Shown: positions 24,378 to 35,560 of the stretch, piece by piece
How the letters are laid out: each line of letters starts with the position of its first letter
How positions within the stretch are numbered: the stretch's first letter is position 1
Assembly (NCBI GenBank): GCA_038503065.1
Contig: JBCAMK010000018.1
Location: 992,001-1,056,000, forward strand
Source: Paragyromitra xinjiangensis
Lineage: Eukaryota; Ascomycota; Pezizomycetes; Pezizales; Discinaceae
Reading direction: 5' to 3'
DNA: 64,000 bases
Made by a program: the position numbers and the translations under genes
Notes under the pieces: model-generated
Databases searched by the model: none
Told to the model about the DNA's origin: nothing
The model's input: the letters and a program-made list of their open reading frames with translations, nothing else

Positions 24378-25829
24378 ATGGCTTCTTTGAAAATAGCCCA
24401 AGTCCCTCCTTCCCTCTCTCCTCTTCCCCCCCATACCCTCAAGTTCATCCAATCTGCCTCCCCTAAAACCCTCATCAACATCCTCTCTTCTTGGTCAGTC
24501 AGGCTTGACTCTGGAACCTTCTCTAAGCCTTCACCTTCTACCCGTTCTGAGCTCGAATGCCGCATCAAACTTCTCCTCTCTGATTCTCAACGCCTTGCTA
24601 TCGTTCTTCCTTTGAGCAAGACCACTTATCTAGCTCTTCCCCAATGGGCTCCTACGGGGGCCCCACCTCCCCTCAATCTTAAACCCGGCACAGGACCCAT
24701 AGCACTCAAATATTCCCAATGCGCCTCCTTCGGCCAAATACTTTCTGCAAAAACTCATGGGGATGAAATCACCCGCGAAATTGGCGAAGATGTCTATACC
24801 GATGTTTGTCAAACCCTTATGTCTATCGCTCATGGCTATGACATAGGGCATGGTATCTTTAGCCTCCAGGATACTCGCCAAACCAGTGCTATCTCGATAC
24901 GCATCGTAGATGCCAAAACTGCACTGCTCGATAAAACCCTTCCCTTGATATTCGTGCTCTTCTACCACGAAACCAGAGAACACACATCCCCCAATTCCCC
25001 TGCCTTTCGGTGGATGCAACACCAAATGGGCACCGGTCCCATCCACTCCGTCACTTCCCCCCTCGAAGAACAACAGCTCATCCTCAGGCAATTAATCTAC
25101 AACTCCCATCGTCTCCCACCCGGATGCGAGGCGATGTACTCAGGTGCACGCAATATTTATGAAAAAGATTTTATCCCATCCTTCCTGCTCCCACTCGACA
25201 CACTGTCCCAGAGTGCCCTCACAAATCTCAACCGTACAAACGCCTGTGCAATGTGCTCTCTGCCTGCCAGCTTCCTCTGCGATGCTTGCTGTATCCTCCA
25301 CTACTGTTCTACAACCTGCCAGCGTGACCACCGCGCCACTCATAAACCTTTCTGCATGCGAATTTCGGCTGCTACCCACTCCGTTATTGCCCATGCATCT
25401 CTCAAGACTGAATCGATACTGTCCCTTGGCCCACAGGTATTTACCACGAATCTATCACGTCATTTATCACAACGAGACATGACGAGAATTTCAGCCGATG
25501 GTGATAATTTTTCTGCGCTGTCGGATGAGGGCATTCTCCTTTCTCGGAAACGAAGGGGAGCAAAGGAGCGATTTATAGTCAAAATGCAGGTACCAATGAT
25601 GCCCGGGGGGGATCTAATGATATATGATGCGGAGCGGATGTTCCAGGCATTTGTGGAAAGAGGTAGAGATCTGACTGTGTATGCCAAGCTGATGGAGTTG
25701 GCGAAGAATAGCGTCAGGTGGGGAGGAATGAAGGTGTTTGTGTATGCGAGACATGTCGAGGGGGAGAAAAATAAAGAGAAGCTGGAGATTTTGACGGGCG
25801 TATTGCCAGACCAAGAGCAGTTTTGGTGA
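24378..25829 (+). CDS. MYND-type zinc finger protein
   Basis: A single open frame of 483 residues without introns. A MYND finger occupies about residues 289-326: CAMCSLPASFLCDACC, then YCSTTCQRDHRATHKPFC. All eight expected Cys/His ligands are in place. The N-terminal 280 residues and the C-terminal region show no motif I recognise; no SET-domain signature is seen, so it is not obviously a SMYD methyltransferase. MYND fingers usually mediate protein-protein contacts through proline-rich ligands. The start ATG follows a pyrimidine-rich leader, and the N-terminus is Pro/Ser-rich. The specific partner and process are unknown. Confidence 0.85.
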   Translation: MASLKIAQVPPSLSPLPPHTLKFIQSASPKTLINILSSWSVRLDSGTFSKPSPSTRSELECRIKLLLSDSQRLAIVLPLSKTTYLALPQWAPTGAPPPLNLKPGTGPIALKYSQCASFGQILSAKTHGDEITREIGEDVYTDVCQTLMSIAHGYDIGHGIFSLQDTRQTSAISIRIVDAKTALLDKTLPLIFVLFYHETREHTSPNSPAFRWMQHQMGTGPIHSVTSPLEEQQLILRQLIYNSHRLPPGCEAMYSGARNIYEKDFIPSFLLPLDTLSQSALTNLNRTNACAMCSLPASFLCDACCILHYCSTTCQRDHRATHKPFCMRISAATHSVIAHASLKTESILSLGPQVFTTNLSRHLSQRDMTRISADGDNFSALSDEGILLSRKRRGAKERFIVKMQVPMMPGGDLMIYDAERMFQAFVERGRDLTVYAKLMELAKNSVRWGGMKVFVYARHVEGEKNKEKLEILTGVLPDQEQFW

Positions 25830-26731
25830 GGTCTGAGTATATAAATCCGCCATTAATACTGGTGCTGCCTAGAACAGGTCTCTATCCTAGATAAACTTAT
25901 ATTCATCCACAAATTATAAGGGGGATAGAAAAACAAGATGCTAAAGGTAGGTTTAATCAGAAAATATAGATCCACTCCTGGCCTCCTTTTGCCGATGGAT
26001 GACATTTATGATGCTGCCATTGTCCTTGATGACAGCTACTCAAAGAAGGGTTGTGGGAGCGTTATTTCCGGATGGTTGGTTTTATGGATCATTAGTTTTG
26101 CGGATCGGCGGAATTAAGCCTAGTCCTCCTGAATCATCCTTTTTTGTTGTATGTCGGGGCCAGATGGCTTGATGCGAGCCTTCCCTAAATTCCTTTATAT
26201 AGTCAAGTATATAACTAATACCTAGATAAAATAAAAAACAATCATTCGATCACTACAGAACAAAATTTTAAAACCCATCGTTCCCACAACTATGTGGCAA
26301 ATCTAAGCCTTGGTAAATCTACATGAGATATAGCATTTAGAGTACAAGCTCTTTACTATCACTTTGCTTTTCGTATGGCTAACAACCTGGGGCCCTGCAT
26401 AAAATATAGCTTGTCCATGTCAAATCCTATAGAAGCCTACGTAGGTGGAGAAAAGAATAGAGCCAAATGAATAGAGAAAGGCCGGAAGCGGCACGAAAGG
26501 AAGTAAATATCCAACATAAACAATGAGAGAACAGCCATATCTATGCATCTCAAAGGAGCTACATCTTCTCGGGGTAGGGAGATGGAAAATCGAGTGATAA
26601 TGTAAGATCGTCTAACATGATTTTTTCACTGTGCTCTATGCAATACGTACATTTTATGCAAGGAGGCCTACGTGTAGTTGATTCTCCTCCCCCCATCTCC
26701 CGTTTCTTAGCAAGGAATTAGAAAAGATCAT
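25830..26731. other. convergent intergenic region
   Basis: The MYND (+) and dehydrogenase (-) genes converge here. About 900 bases of AT-rich sequence with no open frame of note, no obvious repeat pair and no RNA gene. Confidence 0.45.
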
Positions 26732-27887
26732 CTATTCTGACTTTTTATGCACAATCCCAGCACCTGCTTGATGACTTGGGTAGACTAAAGTATCAGCCAA
26801 CACAACGTTTTCCCGCCTGCCTGCAGCGAATACTACGATCTCTGCGATGTCCTCAGGGGTCAGTGGTTCACAGCCACTATTTACCAAACCGTGTTAGCTT
26901 TTGGCTAGATCTGACAGGTGGAAAGAAGGGAGGGAGAATATACGCATAAACTGCATCAGCTTTCGCTTTATCTCCCCTAAATCTCACAACAGAAAATTCC
27001 TGTTGCATAGTAGTAAGCATGATGACAGAAAGGGAGCAACCACGCGGGATGATATACAGTTTCGACCTGACCCGGATCAATTTCGATCACTCGAATTCTT
27101 GTAGCAATCAGTTCCTTCCGGAGACTCTCACTGAAACTACGAACGGCAGCTTTGCTCGCACAGTAGATGCTTCCACCTGCATAGGGTTCTCTGCCAGCAA
27201 TAGAACCAACGTTTATCACATCACCCCGCCCGCCACGGGCTTGAAAGATTGGAAGGATTTTTTGAGTCATCTGGTTAGGGTGTCAATCGTTTTTTTTCTT
27301 GGTTTTTTTCGTGTACCTGGAGGAACGGGCAATATACATTGATGAGACCGGTCACATTGGTTGACAACATGATATTAATGTCTTCTTCGGCAATTTCGCC
27401 AACCCTGTCAATGCCTTTCACAAGCCCGCTGAGAATAACAACCATCAGTCTGTGTTCATACACATAATTGAAAAAGAAAAAATAGGGAGCCGTACGCATT
27501 GTTCACCAGAATATCAACCTCCCTCCAGCCATCTGGCAATCTTTCTATAAACTCATTTACATCACTTGAGGAGGAAACGTCAAGCTTAATCGGCAAGACT
27601 TTCGTCCGCCCCTTGCTCTCGCTCTCGATAGACTTTGCAAGTTCCTTCAAAGTTTCTTCGCGCCTGGCAGCTAAGATGATCTTTATATCTGGAGAGGTAC
27701 GGGAGAACTCTAAGGCAGTTGAACGGCCGATTCCCGATGATGCACCCGTGATCAAGATGGTCTTCCCAGCGAGACGGGCAGACATAGCGGTATGAGACAT
27801 TTTAACGATGAACTGACGAGAGGTAGCAAATGGGGAACGAGACAGGAAGTGAGTATAGTGGGAGAGACCGCGGGAGAAATGAAGCAT
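26732..27887 (-). CDS. short-chain dehydrogenase (YMR226C/YdfG-like)
   Basis: Five exons on the minus strand, 27887-27496, 27428-27317, 27270-27058, 26999-26944 and 26876-26732, encode 305 residues. The Rossmann fold shows TGASSGIG (47-54) and NNAG (from about 129). Next come [13 protein letters not shown] with the catalytic Ser, then YCASK (Tyr204, Lys208). The stretch ARREETL after the second strand suggests NADP preference. The C-terminus has [12 protein letters not shown], then [12 protein letters not shown]. These match the yeast YMR226C group, NADP-dependent oxidoreductases of 3-hydroxy acids and serine-like substrates. The first 40 residues are rich in Ser, Arg, His and Phe with few acids, so a mitochondrial presequence is possible. 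A start at Met30 (MSHTAM) would give a cytosolic form. Introns are 46-67 nt. Confidence 0.93.
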
Positions 27888-28748
27888 GCCCGAGGGGATG
27901 GTGGCTATGTATGTACGGATGTATGTATGTATGTATGTATGTATGTATGTATTGGTAATTGGATTGTCAAATACGCGATGTCTTGTTTACAGATTACCGA
28001 GGTGGGCATTGACGAAGCTGCCGAAGTGTAGCTTGGGTTGGGCAGCCTATTGGAGATCTTGGTGGCATCTTGGCGGCTTTGGCGTCTCCCGAGCCTCAGA
28101 GAGGGGTAAATCGGCTCAGGGCCTGTTTGTACCCCTCCTTCCTTCCGCTGCCACTGGGGAGTATGACGTGCTGTTCAAGATGGCTGCCCCTCGGGTGCGG
28201 AAAAAAGCGGTCGAGAAGACGGCTGATTGGTCAGGTACAACGACAACGCTGGAACGGGAGCTCCCGGGATGAGATTAGGGCTGACAAACTTGATCCTGTT
28301 TCAACCTGACTCCTCCCGAACTATAACCTCAGCTCTTTCATCTTCGGTCGCCTCTCCTTGATCGAAAGAACAACCGCTGACCAACAAACAACTTCTCTAC
28401 TCTCCTCATGGCTAGCACAAGAACACAAGTCAACGAAGACAACAAAACCAGAGTATTCAACATGATGGCTGCCGCCGTTTTGTGTCGGATCTAGGGGGCA
28501 CATGACATTCGATCATGAGCCACCCCTTTCATTTTCCTACTATGGCGAGCCATTATCTCTTGCTGCCTTCTATCCAGGTGGATTGTTTGTTAAGGACCTT
28601 TGTCTTTGGGAAAGAGGTTTTGAAGAAAGCGTGATTCGCTTGTCTGTCAAGCGTCAATTTGAGCGTTTACCAAAACCTGTGGTTGGTACGCGGCTTGAAA
28701 CAAAGTTTTTTAATCTGCCCATTCTATTTTTTGCTTCTATTTCGATAT
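27888..28748. promoter_or_regulatory. divergent intergenic region with ATGT microsatellite
   Basis: Lies between the divergent dehydrogenase and acidic-protein genes and should contain both promoters. It begins with a GTAT microsatellite (27919-27951). Open frames at 28070-28309 and 28502-28801 are not convincing, although part of the latter could be untranslated leader of the next gene. Confidence 0.4.
27919..27951. repeat. (ATGT)n microsatellite
   Basis: Eight uninterrupted GTAT units, about 30 bases upstream of the dehydrogenase start. Confidence 0.85.
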
Positions 28749-29933
28749 ATGCCACCTCACCCCACTCTCCCTCCCTCTTCACCACCATCTGTCCTCACTG
28801 ATTCCGGACTTTCCTCGCCCTGTCTCAGTGATCATCTACCTTTTCTTGGCATTGTCGAAACCAGTTCGCCTATTATTTCTCCTCCTGTTTGCGTCACTAT
28901 GATGGATATCGAACATCCTTCCCTAGTGCCTAAATGGAGACCAAATTTTTCATCACATCAGGCATTTTTCGAAAAACTTTCCAACAGCGCCGCTAGTTGG
29001 CTCGCAATCATGAAGAGCTTAGTTCTAGTCGACGTCGACTATGCATGCCTGGATAGCCTCCCTGCAGCCCCTAGCCTGTGGGATCAATTGATGGTCTCTT
29101 CGGCTCAGGCATCTCACCTCACAGCGACGGACATTGCAGAAGAAAAATTGCAACAGGAAGGAAAATTAATGAGCAGTTTACTTGTAAGTGTTGTCCATGA
29201 TTCCTCTTTCTTTTGACTGTCACAGGGCTCACAGTATTTTTATGCAGGAGTTTGTTCCTCGTTTTGATAAGCATTGTCTCGCTGAACGGGACAAACGGAT
29301 TGGTGTTTACGGGCTTTACACACAAGTGTTTGTCGGTTTGACAAACAAGAAGGTTCGCAGTTTCATTTTTTGAGATGATACTCTGAGCTAATCCCATTGA
29401 TTCTCATAGCCTCTTTGCTTTTTGTCAAATGTAGAAGCTGCAAGTTCAACTTTTCGGTATCCGCCTGTTGTGGCCACTCTACCGCCACTCTCTACTCTAC
29501 CGTCTGAGATACCCACTATCATAGTGACAGATATCGACGGGCTAATGCCTCATGGGACCGACAACTGCTATAGCGATGAAATGTACAGGGCGATGACATC
29601 CGGGAAGGGGCTATTGTGGAGTAGGTGGTGCGGCAAGTTCTCACCAAGTCAATGTGGAAGTGAGATTGAATGCGGAGACGAGATGTACTTCGAAGGTCAA
29701 GAAGATGAGGGAGAGGTACAAACCTGTGCCGAAGGCCATTTCGAAGTTCAAGAAGCCATGAATCTATATACCGAGGGAGAAACAGATGTTTCAAATTTTA
29801 TCCCAGAAGAACTAACTATCCAAAATCCAAAGGAATTGGAATGGTGGGAAATAGAAGAAAGCGACGATGAAGCCAGGGGAGTTGATGAAGATTCGGATTC
29901 AGACTCGGATGATGGGGATGGCGATGACGACGA

Positions 29934-29966
<33 letters not shown>

Positions 29967-30600
29967 TTCCGATTCCGATGGTAACGAGGATCGGGATTTC
30001 TCTGATTCTGAAGATGGGGATGACGAACACGAAGACGATTCCGAAGATGATGATTCGGGTGAGGATTCCGACTTTAGCGAGGAATCCAAAGACAAGGAGG
30101 TACCTTTGGCCGTTAACAACCATTTTTTGGATCACGAAACCTCCGTGTCACCCCTATCTCGATTAAATTCGAGCTCAATCACTACTATTCCTGCTTATAC
30201 CAAAGAGTTTGAGTCTCGCAGGCAAAGCACTGAAAAAACCAGTGATGCAGAACTCTCTCCCTCTCCCTACCTCTCCTCGATGGATTCGGACTTTGAATCT
30301 TGCAAATCAGGCACTACGGTATCATCGCTGTCGACGACACCAATCACCCCTTCTTCACCATACGTTCTCCCTGCCGATAGTTTCGGCTTTATTCGAGACA
30401 AGGTGGCGTTCTCTGAGACTGATGGCATTGTTGGGTTGCGGCAGTTAGGAAATCCGTCGCGATCAGTATTATATCTAGATCTCGAAATAGGAGCCTTTAA
30501 GAGTGCGGATTGGTATTTAGAATCCAGTAGCCGCCTGGAGCAGAAAGAATTGTTGTTGGAAGGCGCTCTGAACATTGAAGCGCTGGATCTCGCACAGTAG
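28749..30600 (+). CDS. unrecognised acidic protein
   Basis: Three exons, 28749-29183, 29248-29352 and 29410-30600, all joined in phase 0, give 576 residues. Splice sites are GTAAGT..GCAG and GTTCGC..ATAG, with a CTAAT branch site in the second intron. I do not recognise the family. The N-terminal half is ordinary in composition (for example PRFDKHCLAERDKRIGVYG). Residues from roughly 330 to 410 are an almost pure Asp/Glu/Ser region, with a run of Asp coded by a GAC repeat (29924-29967). A Ser/Thr-rich part follows, then a better-mixed C-terminus (FIRDKVAFSETDGIVGLRQL). Acidic tracts of this kind occur in chromatin, nucleolar and chaperone proteins, but no function can be assigned. The start at 28749 is the first in-frame ATG after the leader. 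Confidence 0.65.
29924..29967 (+). repeat. (GAC)n trinucleotide repeat in coding sequence
   Basis: Tandem GAC/GAT codons coding the poly-Asp run of the acidic protein; likely length-variable between strains. Confidence 0.8.
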
Positions 30601-31052
30601 AATTGTAAGTTCATGAGATAGTGGATCACAGGAGGAAAATAGCCGGATTTCATGGGAAAGTCACATTTGCATTGTTGGGGGAGTCAACAGGTATAAAAAG
30701 GCGTTTGGAACGTTTTTTAATAAGCATTCCCAATGCCAGGATTATGTGCTCACATATCCTCTTGTTGTGGCTGTTTTCGTATTCGGGTCTTTGCTTTTTA
30801 TGTTATCATATTCATTTTAGGGAGTTTTAGAGGGAGTTGGACAAATTCTATTCTATTCAAAAGAAGGTACAAGAGTACATTTCCTATGTCAACTCCTCCA
30901 CATCATAGCTTACGATCAGGAGCAGATTATCCAAAGAATTACCGTTACTGCTTAGCCAAGCACAAAACTACCAATTTCATTCTGTTCTACCTACTGCTAA
31001 AGGCAAGGATTTCTGCGAACTCCTGGATAGAGCCTTCCGCGTTCATTTATGT
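30601..31052. other. intergenic region
   Basis: The 3' flank of the acidic-protein gene. AT-rich, with no supported gene. Confidence 0.4.
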
Positions 31053-31463
31053 GCAAAGATGCAGACTGCCTCCCGATCCCGAGGTGTGTTTCCAAAATAC
31101 CCCGCGGGTGTAAACTACCCCTCCCCTCCCCTACCACGTAGATACACAACATAACAAGATATTTATTTCATCACCATCACTACCAGTGCAACTATATCCC
31201 ATCAAATCTTGCTTGCCAGTTCAGCATGGCGGCTCTCCAGGAACAGCAAGAATTCGAATCCTATACTCATTTCAAGACTGCAGTTGCGGACAGTATGCCC
31301 ACCAGAGAGCAAGCAAATTTGGATCCAGCGGTTCCTTCTAGAAGCGGCTTCTTTTATTGTTTCACGATGTAGGGTTTATTATGAGTTGAGAGGCAGTGTA
31401 CACCCCCGGGGTATTTTGGAACCGTGCCTTTAAGTCGGGAGGCAGTCTGCACCTTTGCTCTTC
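31053..31463. mobile_element. inverted-repeat element with about 70-nt arms
   Basis: The left arm (about 31053-31120) and the right arm (about 31390-31460) are inverted copies. Shared words include GCAGACTGCCTCCCGA and TCCAAAATACCCCG, with their reverse complements on the right. Arms are roughly 75-80 percent alike by eye. Between them lies a 48-codon frame (31226-31372) starting in good context (cagcATGGCG) with no recognisable motif. This fits a small non-autonomous DNA transposon or an inverted duplication. The element type is uncertain. Confidence 0.55.
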
Positions 31464-31625
31464 ATTCATACTACATTGGGTATCACGGGAGTTTGATTTC
31501 TTGAGAATCCCCACGCTCTTTATATATCTAGCCAACCAAAGTGCCTAGTTTTAGCTAATGACACTAAAGAATGCGATACAAATCGGGTGGTCGTAGAGTA
31601 CCTAGATACAGTGCCGTTTTTAAGA

Positions 31626-31826
31626 TACCGTAAATTTTCTGTTATAACAAATTGGCCTGTGCTGAGACCGCATGATAGAATAAGTACCCCAATTGGTACG
31701 TATCATCAACTTGCAGGTTACCGTAACTGGTATGCTCAAACCAAACCCTATCTCCCGACTAGTTAGCGGATATATATTCTGCGGTCTCAGTCCAGGCCAA
31801 TTCGTTATAGCCGAAATTTTACAGTA
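31626..31826. mobile_element. hairpin MITE, TACCGTA/TACTGTA ends
   Basis: Inverted arms 31626-31672 and 31780-31826 share TTGGCCTG and CTGAGACCGCA and end in TA. The 201-bp element has the size and hairpin form of a Tc1/mariner or pogo-type MITE with TA target duplication. It is followed directly by a GATAA microsatellite. Confidence 0.7.
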
Positions 31827-31839
31827 ATGATCGCGACAC

Positions 31840-31869
31840 GATAAGATAAGATAAGATAAGATAAGATAA
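31840..31869. repeat. (GATAA)n microsatellite
   Basis: Six tandem GATAA units, 13 bases after the hairpin element and 160 bases before the aldehyde dehydrogenase start. GATA words could in principle bind GATA factors, but that is not shown. Confidence 0.8.
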
Positions 31870-32031
31870 CGATCAACTTGACCCCTCCTTGCTAAGTGCA
31901 TCCTAAGACGCTCAAAACATCAAGGACACAGCCAGGAGAAAATTTACAAAGGTTCAGAAGCTTCTTATTTCCTCCTGATTCTCTCTATCTATCCATCATT
32001 GTATTTCACTGACCCTGATTAGAAAGACAGG

Positions 32032-33895
32032 ATGAACCAAGAAATAATCACAACAATCTCTCCAATAACCGGCAAACCCTTACTCACACGGAAGGGTTTA
32101 TCAACTTCAGATATCCCCTCTCTACTATCAGCTTCTAAAACGGCATTTTCCACCTTCCGTCATACCCATACACTACAAGATCGTCAAGAAATTGTGCAGA
32201 AAGCACTCAAAATCCTCTTAAGTAAAGCCGATGAGCTAGCAAAAGAGTTGACAGAGCAGATGGGGAGGCCTATCGCCTACACTGCCAAAGAGGTTGCTAC
32301 AGCAATCATGCGAGCAGAGTATTTATTAAAGGTGTCAGGCGAAGCTTTGAGCGATTCGCCGGGCGAGGCCCAGGAAGGATTCGAGAGGTTTATCAGGAAA
32401 GAGCCTTTGGGACCAGTACGTGCACTTTTTGATGCTTGAATATATGGATTCTGGGTAGAAATTTGATTTGAACCAATACTGATCTTTTATGATAGGTCTT
32501 GATCATCTTCGCTTGGAATGTACATCACGCCGCAACCCCCCTAGGCGAGATCGTGAATGGAGAGCTAATTTTATGGTTGATGTAGTACCCGTATCTTATC
32601 TTGATAAATTCACTTGTCCCAGCTCTTTTGGCAGGTAATACACTGCTTCTTAAACCATCTCCACAAACCCCCACAATCGCCGAACAAATCGTTTCTATAT
32701 TTGCCGAGGCTGGTCTCCCAGAAAATGTTCTACAAACTGTCCATTGCGGGAATATTGCTACTTTGGAAGCGCTCATTCGTAGCCCCAACGTAAAGTCAAT
32801 CGCATTTACCGGTTCTGTTGCTGGTGGGATAGCAGTCCAAAAAGCTGCTTCTTCTAGGGTTGTTCCTGTCGGCCTTGAGCTTGGTGGAAAAGATCCTGCA
32901 TACATTCGCCCGGATGTAGATATTTCTTGGGCCGCCGAGGAAATAGTTGATGGAGCGGTTTTTAACTCTGGACAAAGCTGCTGCTCTATCGAGCGGGTCT
33001 ACGTCCACGAGAAGATATATGACGAATTTTTAGAGAAGCTTGTTGGTGTGCTCAATGGATACAAACTCGGTGATCCTTTCGACAAAACGACCCATCTAGG
33101 CCCTGTTGTGTCGGTTAAGTCTGCTCAGACAATTGCTGGGCATATCAAGGATGCTGAAGAAAAAGGTGCAAGAAACCTCACACCAGATGTTTTTTCTACG
33201 GGATCAAAGCTTGGGGAGACTTTCGTCAGACCAGAGATTTTGGCAGATTGTAATCACAACATGAAAGTCATGACTGAGGAGACATTTGGGCCCATTATTC
33301 CTGTCATGAAGGTCTCTGGTGACGACGAGGCTTTGAGTTTAATGAACGACTCTGAGTTCGGACTCACGGCTAGTATTTGGACAAAGGATGTAGGGGTTGG
33401 GCAAAAGCTTGCGGAACAAGTTGAGGCAGGGACGGTTTTTGTGAATCGATGTGATTACCCTAGTCCGGTGAGTTCTAGGCCTTCAATTCGCTGGCGTGTT
33501 TGTTTCCTTGAACAATCTACCCCATCTCCCTTTGCATGTATAAGACTATCCCTACGGAGGTTATATTGGAAGGAAGAGAAGTGCGCCGTTTGCTTGGTCT
33601 TGTTTTGGCTTCGCGTTGTCGTTGTCTCATCCCGTTTTTCAAGAGCGGAGACGAGGCCTGGTTTTGGCATTGGCTTTCGCTTTTTGCTTCAAAACAAGTA
33701 GCGCCCTCAACTACGTGCGGGACAATACTTCCGATAACGATCATATCGCTGACACGTTGTGGCATAATCTGTGGCCTTTAGGATCTTGCTTGGACCGGTT
33801 GGAAGGATTCAGGGAGAGGCGTGACGTTAAGCAAGTTTGGGTTTGATGCGTTTGTGAGGCTGAAAAGTTTTCACTTCAAAGATTATCCGAAATAA
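32032..33895 (+). CDS. NAD(P)-dependent aldehyde dehydrogenase
   Basis: Four exons, 32032-32415, 32496-32519 (24 nt), 32586-33467 and 33782-33895, all joined in phase 0, give 467 residues. The joins restore EPLGP-VLIIFAWN-YPYLILINSLVPAL and CDYPSP-DLAWTGWKDSGRG, both typical ALDH segments. The catalytic Cys is at about 268 in FNSGQSC and the general base Glu at about 234 in LELGGKDPAY. Other motifs are AFTGSVAGG and TEETFGPIIPV. The enzyme oxidises an aldehyde to the acid; the substrate cannot be read from sequence, and the KDPAY form belongs to a broad group of soluble ALDHs. The last intron is 314 nt, several times longer than any other here. Confidence 0.9.
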
Positions 33896-35119
33896 TCAAT
33901 ATAGTGAGGGGGGGCTACAGGTAAGGTTCCGCCGCCTCTTGGAATTTGCAAGACTGTATTTGGAATTGCAGATATTGCTTACTAATGGTTATTATAGTTA
34001 AAGACTATTTGGTGATTATTATTTCTTTCTTTTCAAGCTAAATATTAGAATTATTCTATGAAAGAAACGAAATAAAAACTCTTTTCAAGCTCACACATCC
34101 TTTTTCTTGTTCAAGTCCCTATTATTTTAACTGTAGCTAGAGGTGATACGTTACTCTAACTAGGGTGGGCAGCTATCCTTCTGGGTTTTGTTGGAGATGG
34201 CCTCGGGGCCTGTTGACAAATGATACTGTCTCCCACAAGATGGGCTTTATTTGCGATACAACATAGCGAAATCCCGAGAGACAGGTTCCAGATCGGATAA
34301 GTACCGATTTCCTTGAATATCTGAGAAAGTTATGACGCTACCGTACGTGCGGGAAGAACCGAATGTACTAAGCCGCATCATCACAATCGGCGAGGTGACT
34401 AGCTGGGGAATTGGTGACCGCCCATGGATAGTCCTCCGAATGTGTCACAAATGTCAGGTGTCACACGGATTAATCCGACCGAGATATTAAGACAGGCCAA
34501 CAGGGGTGAGACCATTCCTCAAGGTCTGTGCTCCTTCGTATCAGTTCTTGCGATCTTGCTTCTACTTTTCTCCTTCGCCTCGCTTCTACAACACTCGTCA
34601 CCAAGAACCACAACCTTAGGCACGAGATTTAGGGATCCAGAGTGGCCAAAGCATTCTCTAGCAGGTAGAGAAGACCGCATATTGCAAAAAGATAGTCAGA
34701 AAGAAGCGTTCTACAGAAGGCGGTGTTCGTGTTGAGCTCTGCCAACGCAGGACCTAGTGTATGTAAACGCTATTGGCTCTTTGAAAGGTAATTGGAAGAA
34801 TAGCGGGAAATTTTGAGAAACTATCATCATGTCCAACTCCACAGGATATATTTCTGTTTTTTGTCTGGATCAATACTTTGGGTTCCCTCCCCGTCCATCT
34901 TTGGTTTGAAAATAGAGAAGTGCCAAAGAAAATTATCCGCTATGGCCTAGAGTTATAGATATGTGATGCGCCTACCTAGCATGCTTACTCATGTAATAAG
35001 TAAAAGATGAATAATAATTAGATATATCGTCCTACGCTTCGAATACCGCTTCTAGGGCCCGTGAGAGAAACTTAACCACTAGCAACCGGCTGTTTTTGGA
35101 GCTTGTCCTGGCACGTTGG
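33896..35119. other. gene-poor region
   Basis: No supported gene. A 103-codon frame at 34424-34735 with one hydrophobic stretch (LAILLLLFSFASLL) has no other support and is not called. Confidence 0.4.
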
Positions 35120-35139
35120 GTTTTATCTAAGTGAACATG

Positions 35140-35560
35140 TATTCTCTAGGGGCGAAGGTTTAATCTACCCTTGACGGGTAAGGTTTGGTTCAATCTACCC
35201 CAAGGCTCGCTCTTTTTTTTTTCCTATGTACCGTGACCTCCACCCACATTCCTGGCTACTGTAACTTCCTCCCAAGCTCTAGATAAAGGCACATCATTTG
35301 CAAGATTTTTAGGCTGTCTACAGCAAGTGCAGAAAGCGCAGCAGAAAGGCTACCTCACTTTTGTACTTCACTACTAGTAGGAGATATATTACACCCCTAG
35401 ATACAAGATCTCATTGGAAAGGAACCGCTTGTTTATGGATGGTAGCCATGATGGGAAGTGATGAATTGTGTCGAAAGGGGATACAGTAGATTAAACCCGA
35501 AGGGTAGATTCAACCAGATCTTATTCATTAAGGGTGGATAAAACCTTTGCTCATGTTCTT
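35140..35560. mobile_element. degenerate inverted-repeat element
   Basis: A left segment (about 35150-35205) and a right segment (about 35495-35555) are inverted, imperfect copies. Both contain AAGGTTTWATCYACCCTT and CAATCTACCC/GAATCTACCC words. Arms are roughly three-quarters identical by eye. The core has no open frame of note. Probably an old non-autonomous DNA transposon. Confidence 0.45.

Noticed and set aside
27892..27951. Telomere-like or minisatellite array
   Set aside because: It is a plain four-base microsatellite; no TTAGGG tract exists in the window.
33468..33781. Additional exon inside the last aldehyde dehydrogenase intron
   Set aside because: The family sequence is continuous from CDYPSP to DLAWTGWK without it, although alternative splicing cannot be ruled out.
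34424..34735. 103-codon frame with a hydrophobic stretch
   Set aside because: No family features, no leader and no neighbouring exon that would extend it.
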